Source: Terfezia claveryi
Taxonomy: Eukaryota; Ascomycota; Pezizomycetes; Pezizales; Pezizaceae
Reading direction: 5' to 3'
Length of the DNA stretch: 64,000 nucleotides
Assembly: GCA_015179025.1 (NCBI GenBank)
Contig: WHUX01000140.1
Location: forward strand, 1-64,000
This document shows positions 44,640 through 55,559 of this stretch, piece by piece. The translations under genes were made by a program, and so were the position numbers. How positions within the stretch are numbered: position 1 is the stretch's first letter; each line of letters starts with the position of its first letter. Below the pieces are notes generated by a model. It was not told the DNA's origin. It searched no databases and saw only the letters and a program-made list of their open reading frames with translations.

Positions 44640-47540
44640 GTAAGAGATTACTTTAGTTAAGAGGAATTTAGATGACCAAGAAGAATGGAAAGAGAAAGAG
44701 ATAATGAAGAAATTAGAGACCAATTAGAGAAGGAAAAGATAAACAAGGTTGAAAGGTAGGTTAGAGAAGCTCTTACAAAAACTAGTAATGTTATAGTACC
44801 TAGTCCTAATAGAATCAGTTATAGGTTTATCAAGGTAGTTATGAAAACACCCCTTAGTAAAGCTTTAATTATAGAAGTAGGAAAGAATATTATAATAGAA
44901 AAAGCTACTAAAGAATAGCAAAATAATAAGGTAGTTATGATTCCAAAGCTAATAAAGAATTATAATATAATAAAGAGTTAAAAACCGATTAACTTGATAA
45001 ATTGCATTAGTAAGCTAGGAGAGAAGGTTTTTACAGATAGGTTATAAGGTACAGAACTATTCTATAAATACTAGTTTTGATTAGTCAAAAAGAAAAGTAC
45101 AATCGAAGCTGCCCTTTATGTTATTATCAAAGCTCAAAGGTATATGGCTAGTAGAAGTATAGTTAAGTAGAAATTTTAAAATATATAAGGAGGCTTTCAA
45201 AATATAAGACAAGAGGATGTAATAAGGTATTTGGAAAAATTGAAGGAAGGTAGAAAGTAAATCTCATACATTTAGAGATTTTTTAGGACCAAGAAATTTA
45301 AGATTGAATAGGATAGCAAAGTAAGAGGGTTAGAAAGAACCAATATAGGAGTCTTATAAAGTTTACTACTGTCATCAGTTATTTTCCTTATTTGGATGGT
45401 ACTAATCTTAAAGAAAATAGAAAAAGAAATTAAGGAGTTTACAGAGGTAGAAGTTAAGTTACTCTCATATATAGATAATATTCAGGTAGGGCTATATATT
45501 TAGGATAAAATGAGGGCAAAAGTGGTCGATATGAATCAACTTCTCTATTATATTAACCTTATCATTCATAGGATAGTAGTATTATATAATCTTCTCCTAG
45601 AATAATTAAAGTATAAAGAGCTGATCTTAAAGAGGAAGAGAAAGAAGAAGAATAAGGATATAAAAATAGTAAAGTAGCTTGAAATAATTATGAATGCGAG
45701 CTTGATCTTTTAGGAATACTAGAAAATAAGAATTCAAAAGGCTAGGTTAATACTAGGAAGATGTAATAGGATTAGGAACTCTCAATTAGAATTTAGTCCA
45801 ACGAGCTAAAAGAATGTATATACTAACATAATTAGAGCAATCACTCTCTAAAACTCAGAATTAGGATAGAGAAATCAATAGGACTGGGAAAGAGAGTTTA
45901 AGAGTTTTTAGTACTAAGCCCTTAGATAATGTACAGGAGCTACAAAAGGTTTTAAGAAAAGGTTAGTTAGTCAGATTGCCAGAGTTGAAAGTTTAGATTT
46001 AGCTATAAAGGTAGAATAGGCTAGAATGTTAGGGAAGATCCTTAACAACCTAACAATAGTAGGAGATTTAATCAAGAATAAGGAGAGAGGTATAATAATA
46101 GCTATTATAATCTTGTTATAGAGAGTGGAAGAGATAGTAGGCAAAATATTTAGGCTTAGTTTTAGAAAACCTTATGAGAAGGTAGATATTCCAAAGCTTA
46201 ACTTTAGACAAGAAGAAAGGGACAATAAGAGGGTATAGCAAAAAAAATCTATGAAGCCAAAGTTAACTATTTAATAGTCTTTATAAATGAAAACATAAAT
46301 AAGTATAGCAATATTAGAGGAGGATAGTAGAACTTAAACTTGGTATAGAGAGGAGATTTAGGTATAGGTAAGATAGTGATAGTATAGAATAGGAAGATTA
46401 GAGATATAATAAGAGTTTTGAGATATAGCCTTAGAGATAAAAAGGTTATTATTCTCTCAGATTTATAGGCAACTATTATGGCAATAAAGGCAGCAAAGAA
46501 AAGAAGAATATCAGGAAAGAAAATAGTTTATCTCTAGTATCTCTAGAGACAGTAATGCCATTGGAGATAAGGTATGTCTCTATGATTGGCAGAATATCTT
46601 CCAATATCTTTTAAAGATACTGGAAGATACTAAAAGATATATAGGAGACACTTAAGAGACACTTAGGAGACACAAAAGATATAAAAGATATAAGAGACAA
46701 CCCTGTCTTTTAGAGACACTACCTAGTATCCTAATACCACTTTTTTCTTACTGATAAAAAGTAAAGATGAGGCACCTAAAATAGGTGGTAGAGAATCTTA
46801 GGAAAAGACAAGAGATATTAGCTCTAGATATAGTAACTCTAAGCTAGTTTAAAGCTTATATTAAAATCTATGGAAACAAGAAGGTATATAGTAGAATAAA
46901 AAAAAAAGCTAACAAAGAGTCTTGAAATATCCTAATTATAGAAGGAGGGTTAAAACAGGCATGGACTAAGAGAAAAAAGGCAGAAAGAGAGGTAAAGGGG
47001 ATTGGGTTAGAGAGGGTTCTCAAATGGAACAGGAAAGCCCTTCTAAACTATACTCAATGTCAGGCACTGGCAGGTAAAGGTAAGCTAAGGTGGTGGAGGT
47101 ACATGTTGGACAACTATAAAGATCCAACTTGTGTAGATTGTCTTCAGCTTGAAATGGGCTTACATGTTGCTCTGGTCTGCTCAGCAGAAGAATGGCTGGG
47201 AAGAAGATGAAGCTCATGGGAGTAAGCAGATGATAAGGAGGTGTGGCAATGAATAGAGAAGAGGGAGGATGGAGATTATTTAGTAGACAAAGTGGAGGAG
47301 TTTTTCACTTTGTTAAATCTCTGATTTCTCAGATAAGGGTATTAAGGTCGGGTGCAGGAATTTTCTTTGGGGAGAGTGTATGGACTTTCTCTTAGGGGAG
47401 GGCCGAAGATGGGCATGGAGGTGGAGGATCTTTCAACCCGTTCTTCCGTGGGAATTCCGAGTCTTTTAAGATGAGGAAACGGGACCGCCGCATGACAATT
47501 TGTCGAATCGGCGTATAGACTTTAAAAAAAAAAAAAAAAC
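44640..47540 (+). pseudogene. LINE family B, RIP-decayed, RT to 3' end
   Basis: The plus strand keeps a non-LTR retrotransposon in order despite many TAG and TAA codons. The RT fingers lie near 44770-45100 (RISYRFIKVVMKTPLSKAL, KPINLINCISKLGEKVF). The catalytic box reads LLSYIDNIQVGL near 45460, with N for the second D, a G-to-A change. RNase H lies near 46440-46510 (VIILSDLQATIMAIKAAKKR). A C-terminal zinc-binding cluster lies near 47030-47200 (CQALAGKGKLRWWRYML, CVDCLQLEMGLHVALVCSA). A poly(A) follows at 47523-47540. The 3' tail differs from family A, so this is a separate LINE. A GTCTCC-rich element is inserted at about 46525. Confidence 0.75.
46525..46760 (+). mobile_element. GTCTCC-rich palindromic element, decayed copy
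   Basis: It is the reverse-orientation partner of 62987-63220. Both begin near GAAAGAAAATAGTTT and end near CCACTTTTTTCTT. The interior is built of (G/A)TCTC(C/T)-type words in both orientations. Here many GTCTCC words have become ATCTCT or ATCTTC. It has no coding capacity. Confidence 0.75.
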
Positions 47541-47856
47541 CTCCGGTCCCGACCGTATCTAACGAGAGTTTTCTGTAGCTTATCACCTAGTCTGGTTGGT
47601 ACAACACTGTAAAAAGGAGCAATTAGTCTCGATCAGACCCTCGTAGGGAGCAACTTACCCCCCAACATCTCATCTGGCTACAACATACAAAATCAAATAC
47701 TTTCTGACGAATGGCATCTTCTTCCACATCTTCTGTTCACTAGCGCCAGGCTTGAACATCAAGCGATAAAGGCATATGGGGAAGCAAATCCCAAGGCAAC
47801 GTTGGTTTGAATCGGAAAATCCTAATAAAATTTGATATGATGGTGCGTATGAGATG
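47541..47856. other. Spacer, nothing identified
   Basis: It holds one copy of the CTAGTCTGGTTGGTAC word seen elsewhere in the window, but no gene or element boundary. Confidence 0.35.
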
Positions 47857-48726
47857 TACCGTATTAATTCGCAAGTAAGACAGTATCACTCGGCAGGACA
47901 GTATTAGTGTATAAGACAGGGGTAAAACAGCCTAATTTTGACCGAGATATCCGACTCGAGTATTTGACAGCAAATTTTTCTTATAGGACAATAGTATAGT
48001 AATGTCGACTTTGACTAGCATAGCTGGTTTCTTTCACTCATTACCATCACTTGTCCAATGTCAATTCCGCTGGCACCTCATGCTGGACCCAATGCGCAAA
48101 CAAAAAGCCAAAAACCTCGAGCCAAAAACCTCGAGCAACCTCTGTTTTGCTACTGCAGAACTCTGGTAAGCGGACACAGATTTCACCACTATCAAAGGCG
48201 GATTCCGAAGGACCTGATGTGGCACAAGACATTGTACATTTCAATGCCTTACGTGAGGCTGTAAGGGAAGCAACCACTTTGAATACCCCAGTCCGAAGAC
48301 ATCAATAAACCCGAGAATTCAAACTGGCAGCTATTACATATCCTAATGAACATACCTCCTCCACTATCGATCCGATTACGGAGGTGGTTATACCTCGCGA
48401 TTTTCAAACTACTGTGTTGCACAGATCTTAGGTATTTCTGAAAAGATTCTTAAAGCCAAAAGTTCCGACCTTGAGATTTTAGTAGATGAGGAGGAGGTGA
48501 ACGGTAGTGACGATGGGCAGGGAGATTATATTACTGAAGAAGAGGCTGTTCAATATGCTACGATTACGCTTGGGGAGCAAATCGTGTAAATAGATATCAA
48601 TTATGCCACTGTCGGCGTCGTTCCGAAATACTCTTTTATAAGCTAGTATCGTATGTAAGACAGTAAATTTTAAGGCTCCTCCAGTTGTAAATAAGACAGC
48701 ATTCTTACTTGCGAATTAATACGGTA
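47857..48726 (+). mobile_element. Compact TA-flanked Tc1/mariner-type transposon
   Basis: The ends are perfect 22-bp inverted repeats (CCGTATTAATTCGCAAGTAA plus GA) at 47859-47880 and 48703-48724, each flanked by TA, the target site of the Tc1/mariner superfamily. The word TAAGACAG recurs beside both ends, a possible transposase binding site. The 870-bp element holds one decayed gene with a helix-turn-helix-like region and no room for a full DDE catalytic domain. Confidence 0.85.
48051..48589 (+). pseudogene. Putative HTH protein inside the TA-flanked transposon
   Basis: No ATG is obvious; the frame is open from about 48051. It reads SNVNSAGTSCWTQCANKKP..., and meets a TAA at 48306 that one C-to-T change would explain. 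It continues TREFKLAAITYPNEHTSS, loses frame once near 48385, and then reads NYCVAQILGISEKILKAKSS and an acidic end, finishing at 48589. The EFKLAAITY and NYCVAQILGISEKILK segments resemble the N-terminal DNA-binding helices of pogo-like transposases. The catalytic domain is absent. It may be a truncated transposase or a DNA-binding accessory protein; I am not sure which. Confidence 0.45.
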
Positions 48727-49689
48727 TAGGATGTCATCGGAAGTATACTCTCAGCCCAAACACAAATTAGAAGAGGACAGTGCTTGAAATTTGCCTGCAC
48801 ATTGACCTGTAGTTTCAGGCTCAGCGCATTTATTATGCATACGTAGCAAAGTCTGGGAGAATTTGTTCTTTTAACCTGCCAAGGATTCGGCCCATCTAGA
48901 TCGGCGCCATTTGATTTGTGGGAGGGACACAGGAATAGGTATTGGCCAGCCAGGGAATTCAAATTTGAGATTCCTCCGCAGGCTACATCGGGCTCCCAGG
49001 GTATGGAATTACCAATTGTAGGAATTTCAGGAAAGTTGTAGCCTGCGGCATCATCCCTACCCCAGAAAAATGCACATGCGATATCTGCATACATCAGGGT
49101 TGATTAACATGAATGGTACTAAACATAAAACACTCAGCAAGCTCTCGTCCACTTCCAAGTGCTCTGTAATACCCTATTCATGTTGTTGCGTCGTGGTTTG
49201 AAGTTGTTAGAATGTCGTATGTACATGTCATTCAGCCCATACCTAGCTATATCGCCATACCCACATGTATCCACATGACCTTCGCGTGTGTTAAGGTTTC
49301 GCACATACTGCTTCATATTACGTCCCATACGGCTCAACTAGGGGGTAATGGTGGGTAGGATGTTGCCGGTTGCTGGCCACTGGCAGGGGAAGGCGTTACT
49401 AATTGATCTTCGTATATTCCTTTCTGTTGTCTCACTGATACATGGGAAGTATCATCCCTAGCCCTCAAGCTCTCCTCCCTCTTCTGCTACAAAGCTGTTA
49501 GTTAATCCAAAATATACTATATTTTGTATGGAGTCCTTACTGTCATCTTCACAATTCTATTGCTCCTACACGGTTTGCATGTCTTCATGCATGAGCCATC
49601 CTGAGTTAATATCCGGAGAGCTGGGTCGTGTTTACATTTCCAATAGGCGCAGCAAATAGAATCCATGAGCAGGCGAAAGGGGCAAATAT
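48727..49689. other. Intergenic sequence, nothing identified
   Basis: The longest frame (48705-49094, minus) overlaps the transposon end and has no recognisable domain. No gene or repeat is supported. Confidence 0.35.
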
Positions 49690-50725
49690 ATTTAGCCCTT
49701 CTGGTACATTTCCTACCCCTCTCATATAGTGCAAAAACCATGAAGTAAAATCTACACCTCATGGTATGACGGAAGATACATGAGCCTGCACCCAAAGTAA
49801 GGGGGGGGGGGGCGCATTGAGGATGGCCTAGGAGCAAGTATCTAAATTGGTCTAGGTTAAGAGTTTAGTATGTCAAACGAATCACCAGACTACGGGCATG
49901 AAATCAAGGTACCTGGTGCTTGCTATGAGCCATTATCTATATACTTAGGCCTGGGTTTCCACTTTCTCAGCAATAGAACCCTAAGAATATACAGGCATCT
50001 AATCTCTCAATTGTCAACCAAGCAGAGAATTTGCTAAAAGATTCTCTTTCTCACCCTGATTCACTCAAATTATTGAGTTCTTAGGGTATCCTCAGTCATC
50101 TGAAGTTGCACCAATATTTGCCCTAGTTTGGAAAGGGGGGGCTTGGGTGACCTTATCCAATTCTCATTAATGGCTGTATATCTGACTTTGAATAGAATAT
50201 GCTTAATGGGGAGACCATTTTGAGCAGCTAGGTACTGGGTCCGGGATATTTTGATAATTCTGTTACTATAAATCGTACAACGCCCCCCCCCCCCTCCCCC
50301 CCACCCACCCCTAAGATTATGTAGGCTCAAGTCATAGGTCTGTATGCTCTTTTAAGGTTGTAATAGGGTCCGTTTGCTTCATACTGTATAGGTAGACAAG
50401 GGAATATACAGCCTTATTGTAGAGTTCGCCCACTCCTAGCTGGATGCGAAAACATTAGGCATAACATATATCAGGGTAACCCCATTGGCTGCGTAAGCCA
50501 GGGCTCTTGGGCACTTTATAAATGGTTCTATGGACTCACACGTTCATTTGTAGCTCCATACTATGCAAATCTGATGAAAAGTACTCGGGTTTGAGCCTCC
50601 ACCCCTAAGCACTTCCGCCCTGGACCCCATACTTGGTGCAGGCTCATGTATCCGTCATACAATGAGGTTTAGAACTTCATGGTTTTTGCACTATATGAGA
50701 GGGGCAGGAATTGTACCCAGCTTCT
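49690..50725. repeat. Inverted-repeat-bounded segment with G and C runs
   Basis: The left arm (about 49690-49800) and right arm (about 50620-50725, reversed) share CTCATATAGTGCAAAAACCA, ATGACGGA and ATACATGAGCCTGCACC. A run of 12 or more G lies at 49801-49813 and a long C-rich run at 50283-50312. No coding frame is convincing. The right arm belongs to the dispersed repeat also found at 29.3 kb. Confidence 0.55.
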
Positions 50726-50962
50726 GATCAATCATATTATTCCAATTTAATACCTGGTTATATATTCACATCACACAATTCATATATTAGCCATATATCA
50801 GGATACCTCCCTGGACTCCATGATGCAGCGCTCTTAGGCACTTTACAAATTATTGTCCAAACTTGTATGCAGCTTTTAAGCCCCCTGCCGTCCAATTCCA
50901 TCGAAAACCCATTGAGTTCTACCCAACAGCCGTTTTTTTGCATATCCCCGTCGTGTTGCACT
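50655..50962 (+). repeat. Dispersed repeat (copy of 29253-29566, inverted)
   Basis: See the 29.3-kb copy. A weaker, direct partial copy lies at 50463-50560 (ATATATCAGGGTAACC, GGGCTCTTGGGCACTTTATA). The unit appears to have duplicated locally. Confidence 0.65.
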
Positions 50963-52720
50963 ACCCCGTCGCATGCTGTATGTACGGGTGACCAAGCCAG
51001 AAAAATAAGAATGTTCTTGTATCCAAAATATGCTTATTTAGTATGTTGTACTGGTGGAGGTATGCTTGTAACCAATACATGCTTATATCTAGTATGCCTG
51101 TATCGAGAGTAATCTCTAGCACACTAACTTGAAGTAGAGAGACAGAGGGAACTTCGGATGTATGAATAGAATCACTTGGGGATAGAAACAAAGCTTCGGT
51201 GTGGTAATACTTGTCAGGCCATACCTGATATCAGTGAAACTTCGTTACAAGCATCAAGAATATGTTCGCTATAAGGCCAGATGCTGACCGCCCTCATACA
51301 ACATAAGAATAAAAACTCTATAGGCATATATGTTAATTTTTCCGTAAAATTCTTATGGAAAATGGACAATAGCAGGGGAATTTAGGATCTAAGAACTAAC
51401 CGGGGTTAATTACCATAGTACCAGGGTTATGTAACTGATGAGTAATGCTGATGTCTCTGTGCCAACCAGATTAGATATCTCTGGGGTCTGATGTCAATCA
51501 TAGGAGTCTCATGCCAATACCCGAACGTAGGCTCCATTTAACCTCTGCTACAATCATTCCTAAATCTATTCTACGACCAATTAAGCTGAAAGCATTAGAA
51601 ACTCTCACTATATAAACTCCAAGCCGGTACCATGGATTCAACCCAACAGGAGTCATTCTACGGAGAACGACGCCGAGTTGAGGGCGCATAAACAGCTGGA
51701 GGAGGTCGGCAGGGGCAAAGGACGTCGCAGGAGTGCATAGGGGTGGTTGAAGGGGATGTTTAGGCTATCCGGTGATTGGAGGGGATGTTGGGAGTATTCA
51801 ATTGTCGTAGAGGATGTTTAGGGGGTATCCGGGTGTATTTAGGGGGTGTTTGGATGGGGTATCCAAATGCATATATGTTCATTTAACTACACATGCTGCT
51901 ATAAGCATATATTCGCTATAACAATGGAACTCAAGGGCCTAATGGTCAGATAAAGGTAGACTCGTACACAGGTTAATAATCTTCTAGTGTTCGTGACCTC
52001 GCAACTTCCCCCATAGACAACAGACTGGTTCGTACGAGGCTAAGATAAAGGTGTCTGGCGAAACTCAAAAGGATCGGCGGCGAGTGCCAGAAGACCCTAG
52101 TCTGGTGGCTAACTGAGGCCTGAAAGAAAAAAAACAAAAAAAAGAAGGTCCAACCGACCTGTGATGTGCCAACCAGACTACCCTGTGATAAGGAAAATTG
52201 GCAATAGCACTAGTACTTTTATTGGCTGCCCCTGCCTCTGATAGTTGAGGTCAAGACAAGAGAAGTCCAGGTGGTGACCGTATTGGCAACTGGCGGTCTC
52301 TGGTTTTAGCAATATGGAGGTGGAGATTCCATTGTGGTCTCTGAAGGCCGAACCTGGGTTTGTCCATGCTTCACTACTGTGCTTCTCTGATCCCTCTTTG
52401 CGTGAGTATGCAGGCCTTGCGGCTTAATGTAGCCGAAGCGAGGCTGCCACCTGACCGGCGTTGTCGTTGCTTTTGATGCCAATTTGGGAGCGAACCCATG
52501 GGATTCTGGTGTCGTGTTTGATGAATTAGGAGCTCGGCAAGTTGTATCCCTATGCCGCTTCTTGGGAGGCCCATTGGTGAATTTGGCTGTAGATTGGCCA
52601 ATCTGTGAGATTGGTGAATCGGTCAGGACATTTTGCTCGTTCTGCGTTCGGAAGAACCCCTTGGCAGGAGGGTCTTGGCATAAGACTAGCAGTTGCAAGA
52701 GTATGCGAAACTGCCTTGTT
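50963..52720. other. Unassigned sequence
   Basis: It holds a G-rich GGATGTTTAGGGGG-type repeat near 51720-51865 and an inverted pair of TAGTCTGG-like words near 52098-52184. The frame at 52306-52698 (minus) has no recognisable domain. I see no supported gene. Confidence 0.35.
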
Positions 52721-52724
52721 GGTA

Positions 52725-52795
52725 AATTGACGAGAACTAGTTTCGATCAGACGAGAACAAGTTTCGATCAGACGAGAACACATTGTAAGGCCAAC
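52725..52795. repeat. 24-bp tandem repeat, about 2.5 copies
   Basis: GACGAGAACTAGTTTCGATC and GACGAGAACAAGTTTCGATC follow each other directly. No role is evident. Confidence 0.7.
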
Positions 52796-52866
52796 CCGTT
52801 TGAGTAGTCGATAGATAGATAACAATATAGACTAATAACAATCTTACCCCCAAGGTACCCACCTCC

Positions 52867-52936
52867 TGCTCGCTCTTCCTTTCTTCCTTTCTTCCTTTCT
52901 TCCTTTCTTCCTGACTTCCTCTCTTCCTTTCTTCCC
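52867..52936. repeat. CTTT/CTTC microsatellite
   Basis: Polypyrimidine repeat of CTTTCTTC units; the LINE end at 52937 is inserted in it. Confidence 0.8.
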
Positions 52937-53057
52937 TTCTGGCAGATTAACTTGCCTTAACCTTGAATCCACCCGGGTTTCTGGGTGGCTCCTCATGGCC
53001 CCCCTAACGGGGCCGCATAGGAGTAACATGTTTTTTAAAAAAAAAAAAAAAAAAAAA
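52937..53057 (+). mobile_element. 121-bp LINE family A 3' end
   Basis: It reads CTGGCAGATTAACTTGCC, then CACCCGGGTTTCTGGGTGGC, then CCCCCCTAACGGGGCCGC and a long poly(A). The flanks are a 13-bp duplication TTCCTTTCTTCCC at 52924-52936 and 53058-53070. This copy is nearly undecayed and gives the clearest view of the tail. Confidence 0.92.
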
Positions 53058-53599
53058 TTCCTTTCTTCCCCACCCAGACAGAAATTTACTTACATTGCTT
53101 CGAGTTAGCTCAGCGTGTACAGTGCGACAGATTTCTGCTCTAATGCAATCTTCAACTTCATACCGTTCAGCCTCAACTTCATATCCCATGCATTTAAGCC
53201 CAAGACAAAGTAAGTTTGCACCTGTTGTCTTTGTCATGGGTCAAGTTTGCCAGGAAAGTCGTTTTACTAATCTGTTTTTCACCTAATACAGTAGGTAAAG
53301 CCGCCACTATGGTACCCAACACGAATACGATATTGTTCAGTGTTTGGCCCGAGACAAGAGGTACCTACTTTCTTGGCTGTGCTTTACGCAATCACGTGCA
53401 GCATACTGACATCCATCAAACAGAGTCGACTCTCAACTCATATAGGCTCGTACTGACTTGCCCAACCTACCACGAACAAGGAAACGTAAGTTACACTTCC
53501 TTCTTGCAAGCAGTCAAGCCCATAACACATCAGAGCTAACTAGCAATTCTAGAGGTTTCTGCCTGGCACTCCGAATGACAAGTCCCTCTGGTTGCTGAA

Positions 53600-54808
53600 A
53601 TGGCTTGCCCTTCTCTTCCCCTTGTCTGTTTTTGTCTTTCCGACGTTCTGAGAAGCATTTTGGAGGTTTCCATCAGTACTCTATGCCTTCTGGTTCTCAT
53701 CTTCGTTGTCTACCGGGCTGTCAATTTCCTTTCCTCTGGCGATACCCTTGCATCGTTGGATGGTGTCTTCCGTCCTCCTCGTTCTCGTTTCTTCGGTGCA
53801 GGCTTCGTTGAAGGTACGGGCAGGGCTGTTAGCTGCGTTGTCAGCAGGTTCCTGACTGTTGCTGGAGTTGCTGGTCACGTTTGCATGGGCGCGGGCAGAG
53901 TTGTAAGCTGTGTCATCAGCTGGCTTCTGGTCGTTGCTATAATTGCTCGTCACCCAAGAGCGTCTGCTTGGAGTTATGTGAGCTCCATTGTGACCTGGCT
54001 TTCTGGATATCTGGAACAAGTCAATCAGGGAGGGGCCTCTGTTTCATCTGACATGCCTGGTACCTTTCCACCTCCTTGGGTAATGGTGGTCCCAGACTCC
54101 ATGCTTTGTTCACTGGCTTCGCCTATTTCGGTACCCAATATGGCAAGCCAAGTGGTGGCAATACAGAAGGCCTCTGCATGTCCGAGCAATCCTTCTTCAA
54201 TAAATCCCTTTCGACCCGGCCGGTATATTCATCTTCTATATCGCGACAGGTCCGTTGTATCGTTGGGTATTACTACTCAACCGAGGAGGCCTCTGCAAGT
54301 CATAGCATGCCTGTCTCACAAGAATTGGAGGCTCTCAGGACTTTGCAGAAGACCTGCATGGAAGCTACTGGAACTCCTACTGAGCCAATTGCTTTGCTTT
54401 TGTGCGAGGAAGGACAACCTGGGGCCAAAACACATAGATATGCTGGGAATGTGGTCTCTAGTTTACCGTATAATATCACAGTTGGAAAAAAAAGTCCGGC
54501 ACTTCGTGGTGTTCAGCAAACGAGAAAGAGTTCTCCTTTGGCATCGCGCCTTACACCTTGGTGGATGGCAGCCCCATTGGTCGCCAAGGCCTTGTCTGCT
54601 GATGCTTGGACTTAAGGTTCAGCAAGGAGAGCAGGTGAACCATTCTGACAGAAATCCGGAGGATGAGATGGATTTCGAGCCGACTAGTACTGTAGTCTCT
54701 CCGGTAGATAAAGAGGTCTTGATGCAGGACACTCCGGACCTCATTGGTGATGACAGCTCCACTGATGAGATGGATTGGGAACCTACAGCTTCTAGGCTCA
54801 GCTTATAA
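53600..54808 (+). CDS. Hypothetical membrane protein with internal repeats, 402 aa
   Basis: The frame is open from an ATG at 53600 to a TAA at 54808. Residues about 13-40 form a strong hydrophobic segment (SISTLCLLVLIFVVYRAV). Two more hydrophobic stretches near 76-115 are copies of one 27-residue unit (GRAVSCVVSRFLTVAGVAGH and GRVVSCVISWLLVVAIIARH). The C-terminus is acidic and repeats a short motif, DEMDFEPT and DEMDWEPT. The middle is basic and of low complexity. I do not recognise the family. DxMDWEPT-like tails occur in some fungal nuclear-envelope proteins, but that is only a resemblance. Frames on the other strand and an alternative plus frame (54076-54615) overlap it, so its reality is not certain. 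Confidence 0.4.
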   Translation: MACPSLPLVCFCLSDVLRSILEVSISTLCLLVLIFVVYRAVNFLSSGDTLASLDGVFRPPRSRFFGAGFVEGTGRAVSCVVSRFLTVAGVAGHVCMGAGRVVSCVISWLLVVAIIARHPRASAWSYVSSIVTWLSGYLEQVNQGGASVSSDMPGTFPPPWVMVVPDSMLCSLASPISVPNMASQVVAIQKASACPSNPSSINPFRPGRYIHLLYRDRSVVSLGITTQPRRPLQVIACLSHKNWRLSGLCRRPAWKLLELLLSQLLCFCARKDNLGPKHIDMLGMWSLVYRIISQLEKKVRHFVVFSKRERVLLWHRALHLGGWQPHWSPRPCLLMLGLKVQQGEQVNHSDRNPEDEMDFEPTSTVVSPVDKEVLMQDTPDLIGDDSSTDEMDWEPTASRLSL

Positions 54809-54905
54809 GAAGAGGGATTTCTGGTTCGAATCTTCAGTGCATTGTCTTTTGGTCCTAAACTAAACTGTATCACGGATAGTATACGAAAGCCAGCCAGTTC
54901 AGGTG

Positions 54906-55305
54906 TCATTGCGGAACAGAAGGCTGTGTCGACGGTAAGCCCTGGAAGGGGATCGTCGCGGCTGGTTCGATCTCTAAGACGTGGACAACAGGGTGGCGCT
55001 TGATATCCTTGGGAAACCTCAGCCGGTAAGCGTGAGTACCTACACTTCCCAATACCTCGTACGGGCCGAAGAACTTATGATCCAGTTTGCACGAAGGTCG
55101 TTCCGTCCGGAAATGCCTACTGGATTGGATAACCACACCTGATCTCCGGGTTGGTATTTGGGGGCGTGCAACCTGGACCCATTGGCATATTCCGCCTGCC
55201 TGGCTTGAGCATATCCCAACTCGGCTTTCAAGGTGGAGTGCAGCTCAGCAATCTCCGTGGCGAACTCCGTGGCTGGGGTGTTTTCCTTAGCTTTTCTCAG
55301 AGGTA
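54906..55305 (-). pseudogene. Ty3/gypsy integrase C-terminal fragment
   Basis: Two adjoining frames on the minus strand give ATEIAELHSTLKAELGYAQ, RLHAPKYQPGDQVWLSN and, after a frameshift near 55110, KLDHKFFGPYEVLGSVGTHA and LRFPKDIKRHPVVHVLEIEP. This is the region between the integrase core and the chromodomain in gypsy elements. Catalytic parts and LTRs are absent, so it is an isolated fragment. Confidence 0.8.
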
Positions 55306-55559
55306 ATAGGGAGTCCGATTCTCACATACGCGATATTCCCTATTTGTCACGTCTGATTTTAATCTAAACCGTCACAGGTCCGAAGCATTCATTCCAGGAC
55401 TCGTTCCCACCTTGTCTATGAATGTAAACACTCTATTGTTGAGGTGTTCGGGGCCACAACAAGCTTCCTCAAACCCAGATAGCAGTTGAAGTCAATAAAC
55501 TGCTATTTTAAGATCGTTTCATTTGCCGTGAAGACGGCCGAGAAGTAATTCCCTACTGC

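Noticed and set aside
51720..51865. G-rich repeat as an internal telomere
   Set aside because: The units do not follow TTAGGG in register; only isolated TTAGGGGG words occur.
54811..54830. GGTTCGAATC resembling a tRNA T-loop
   Set aside because: No acceptor or anticodon stem can be formed upstream or downstream.
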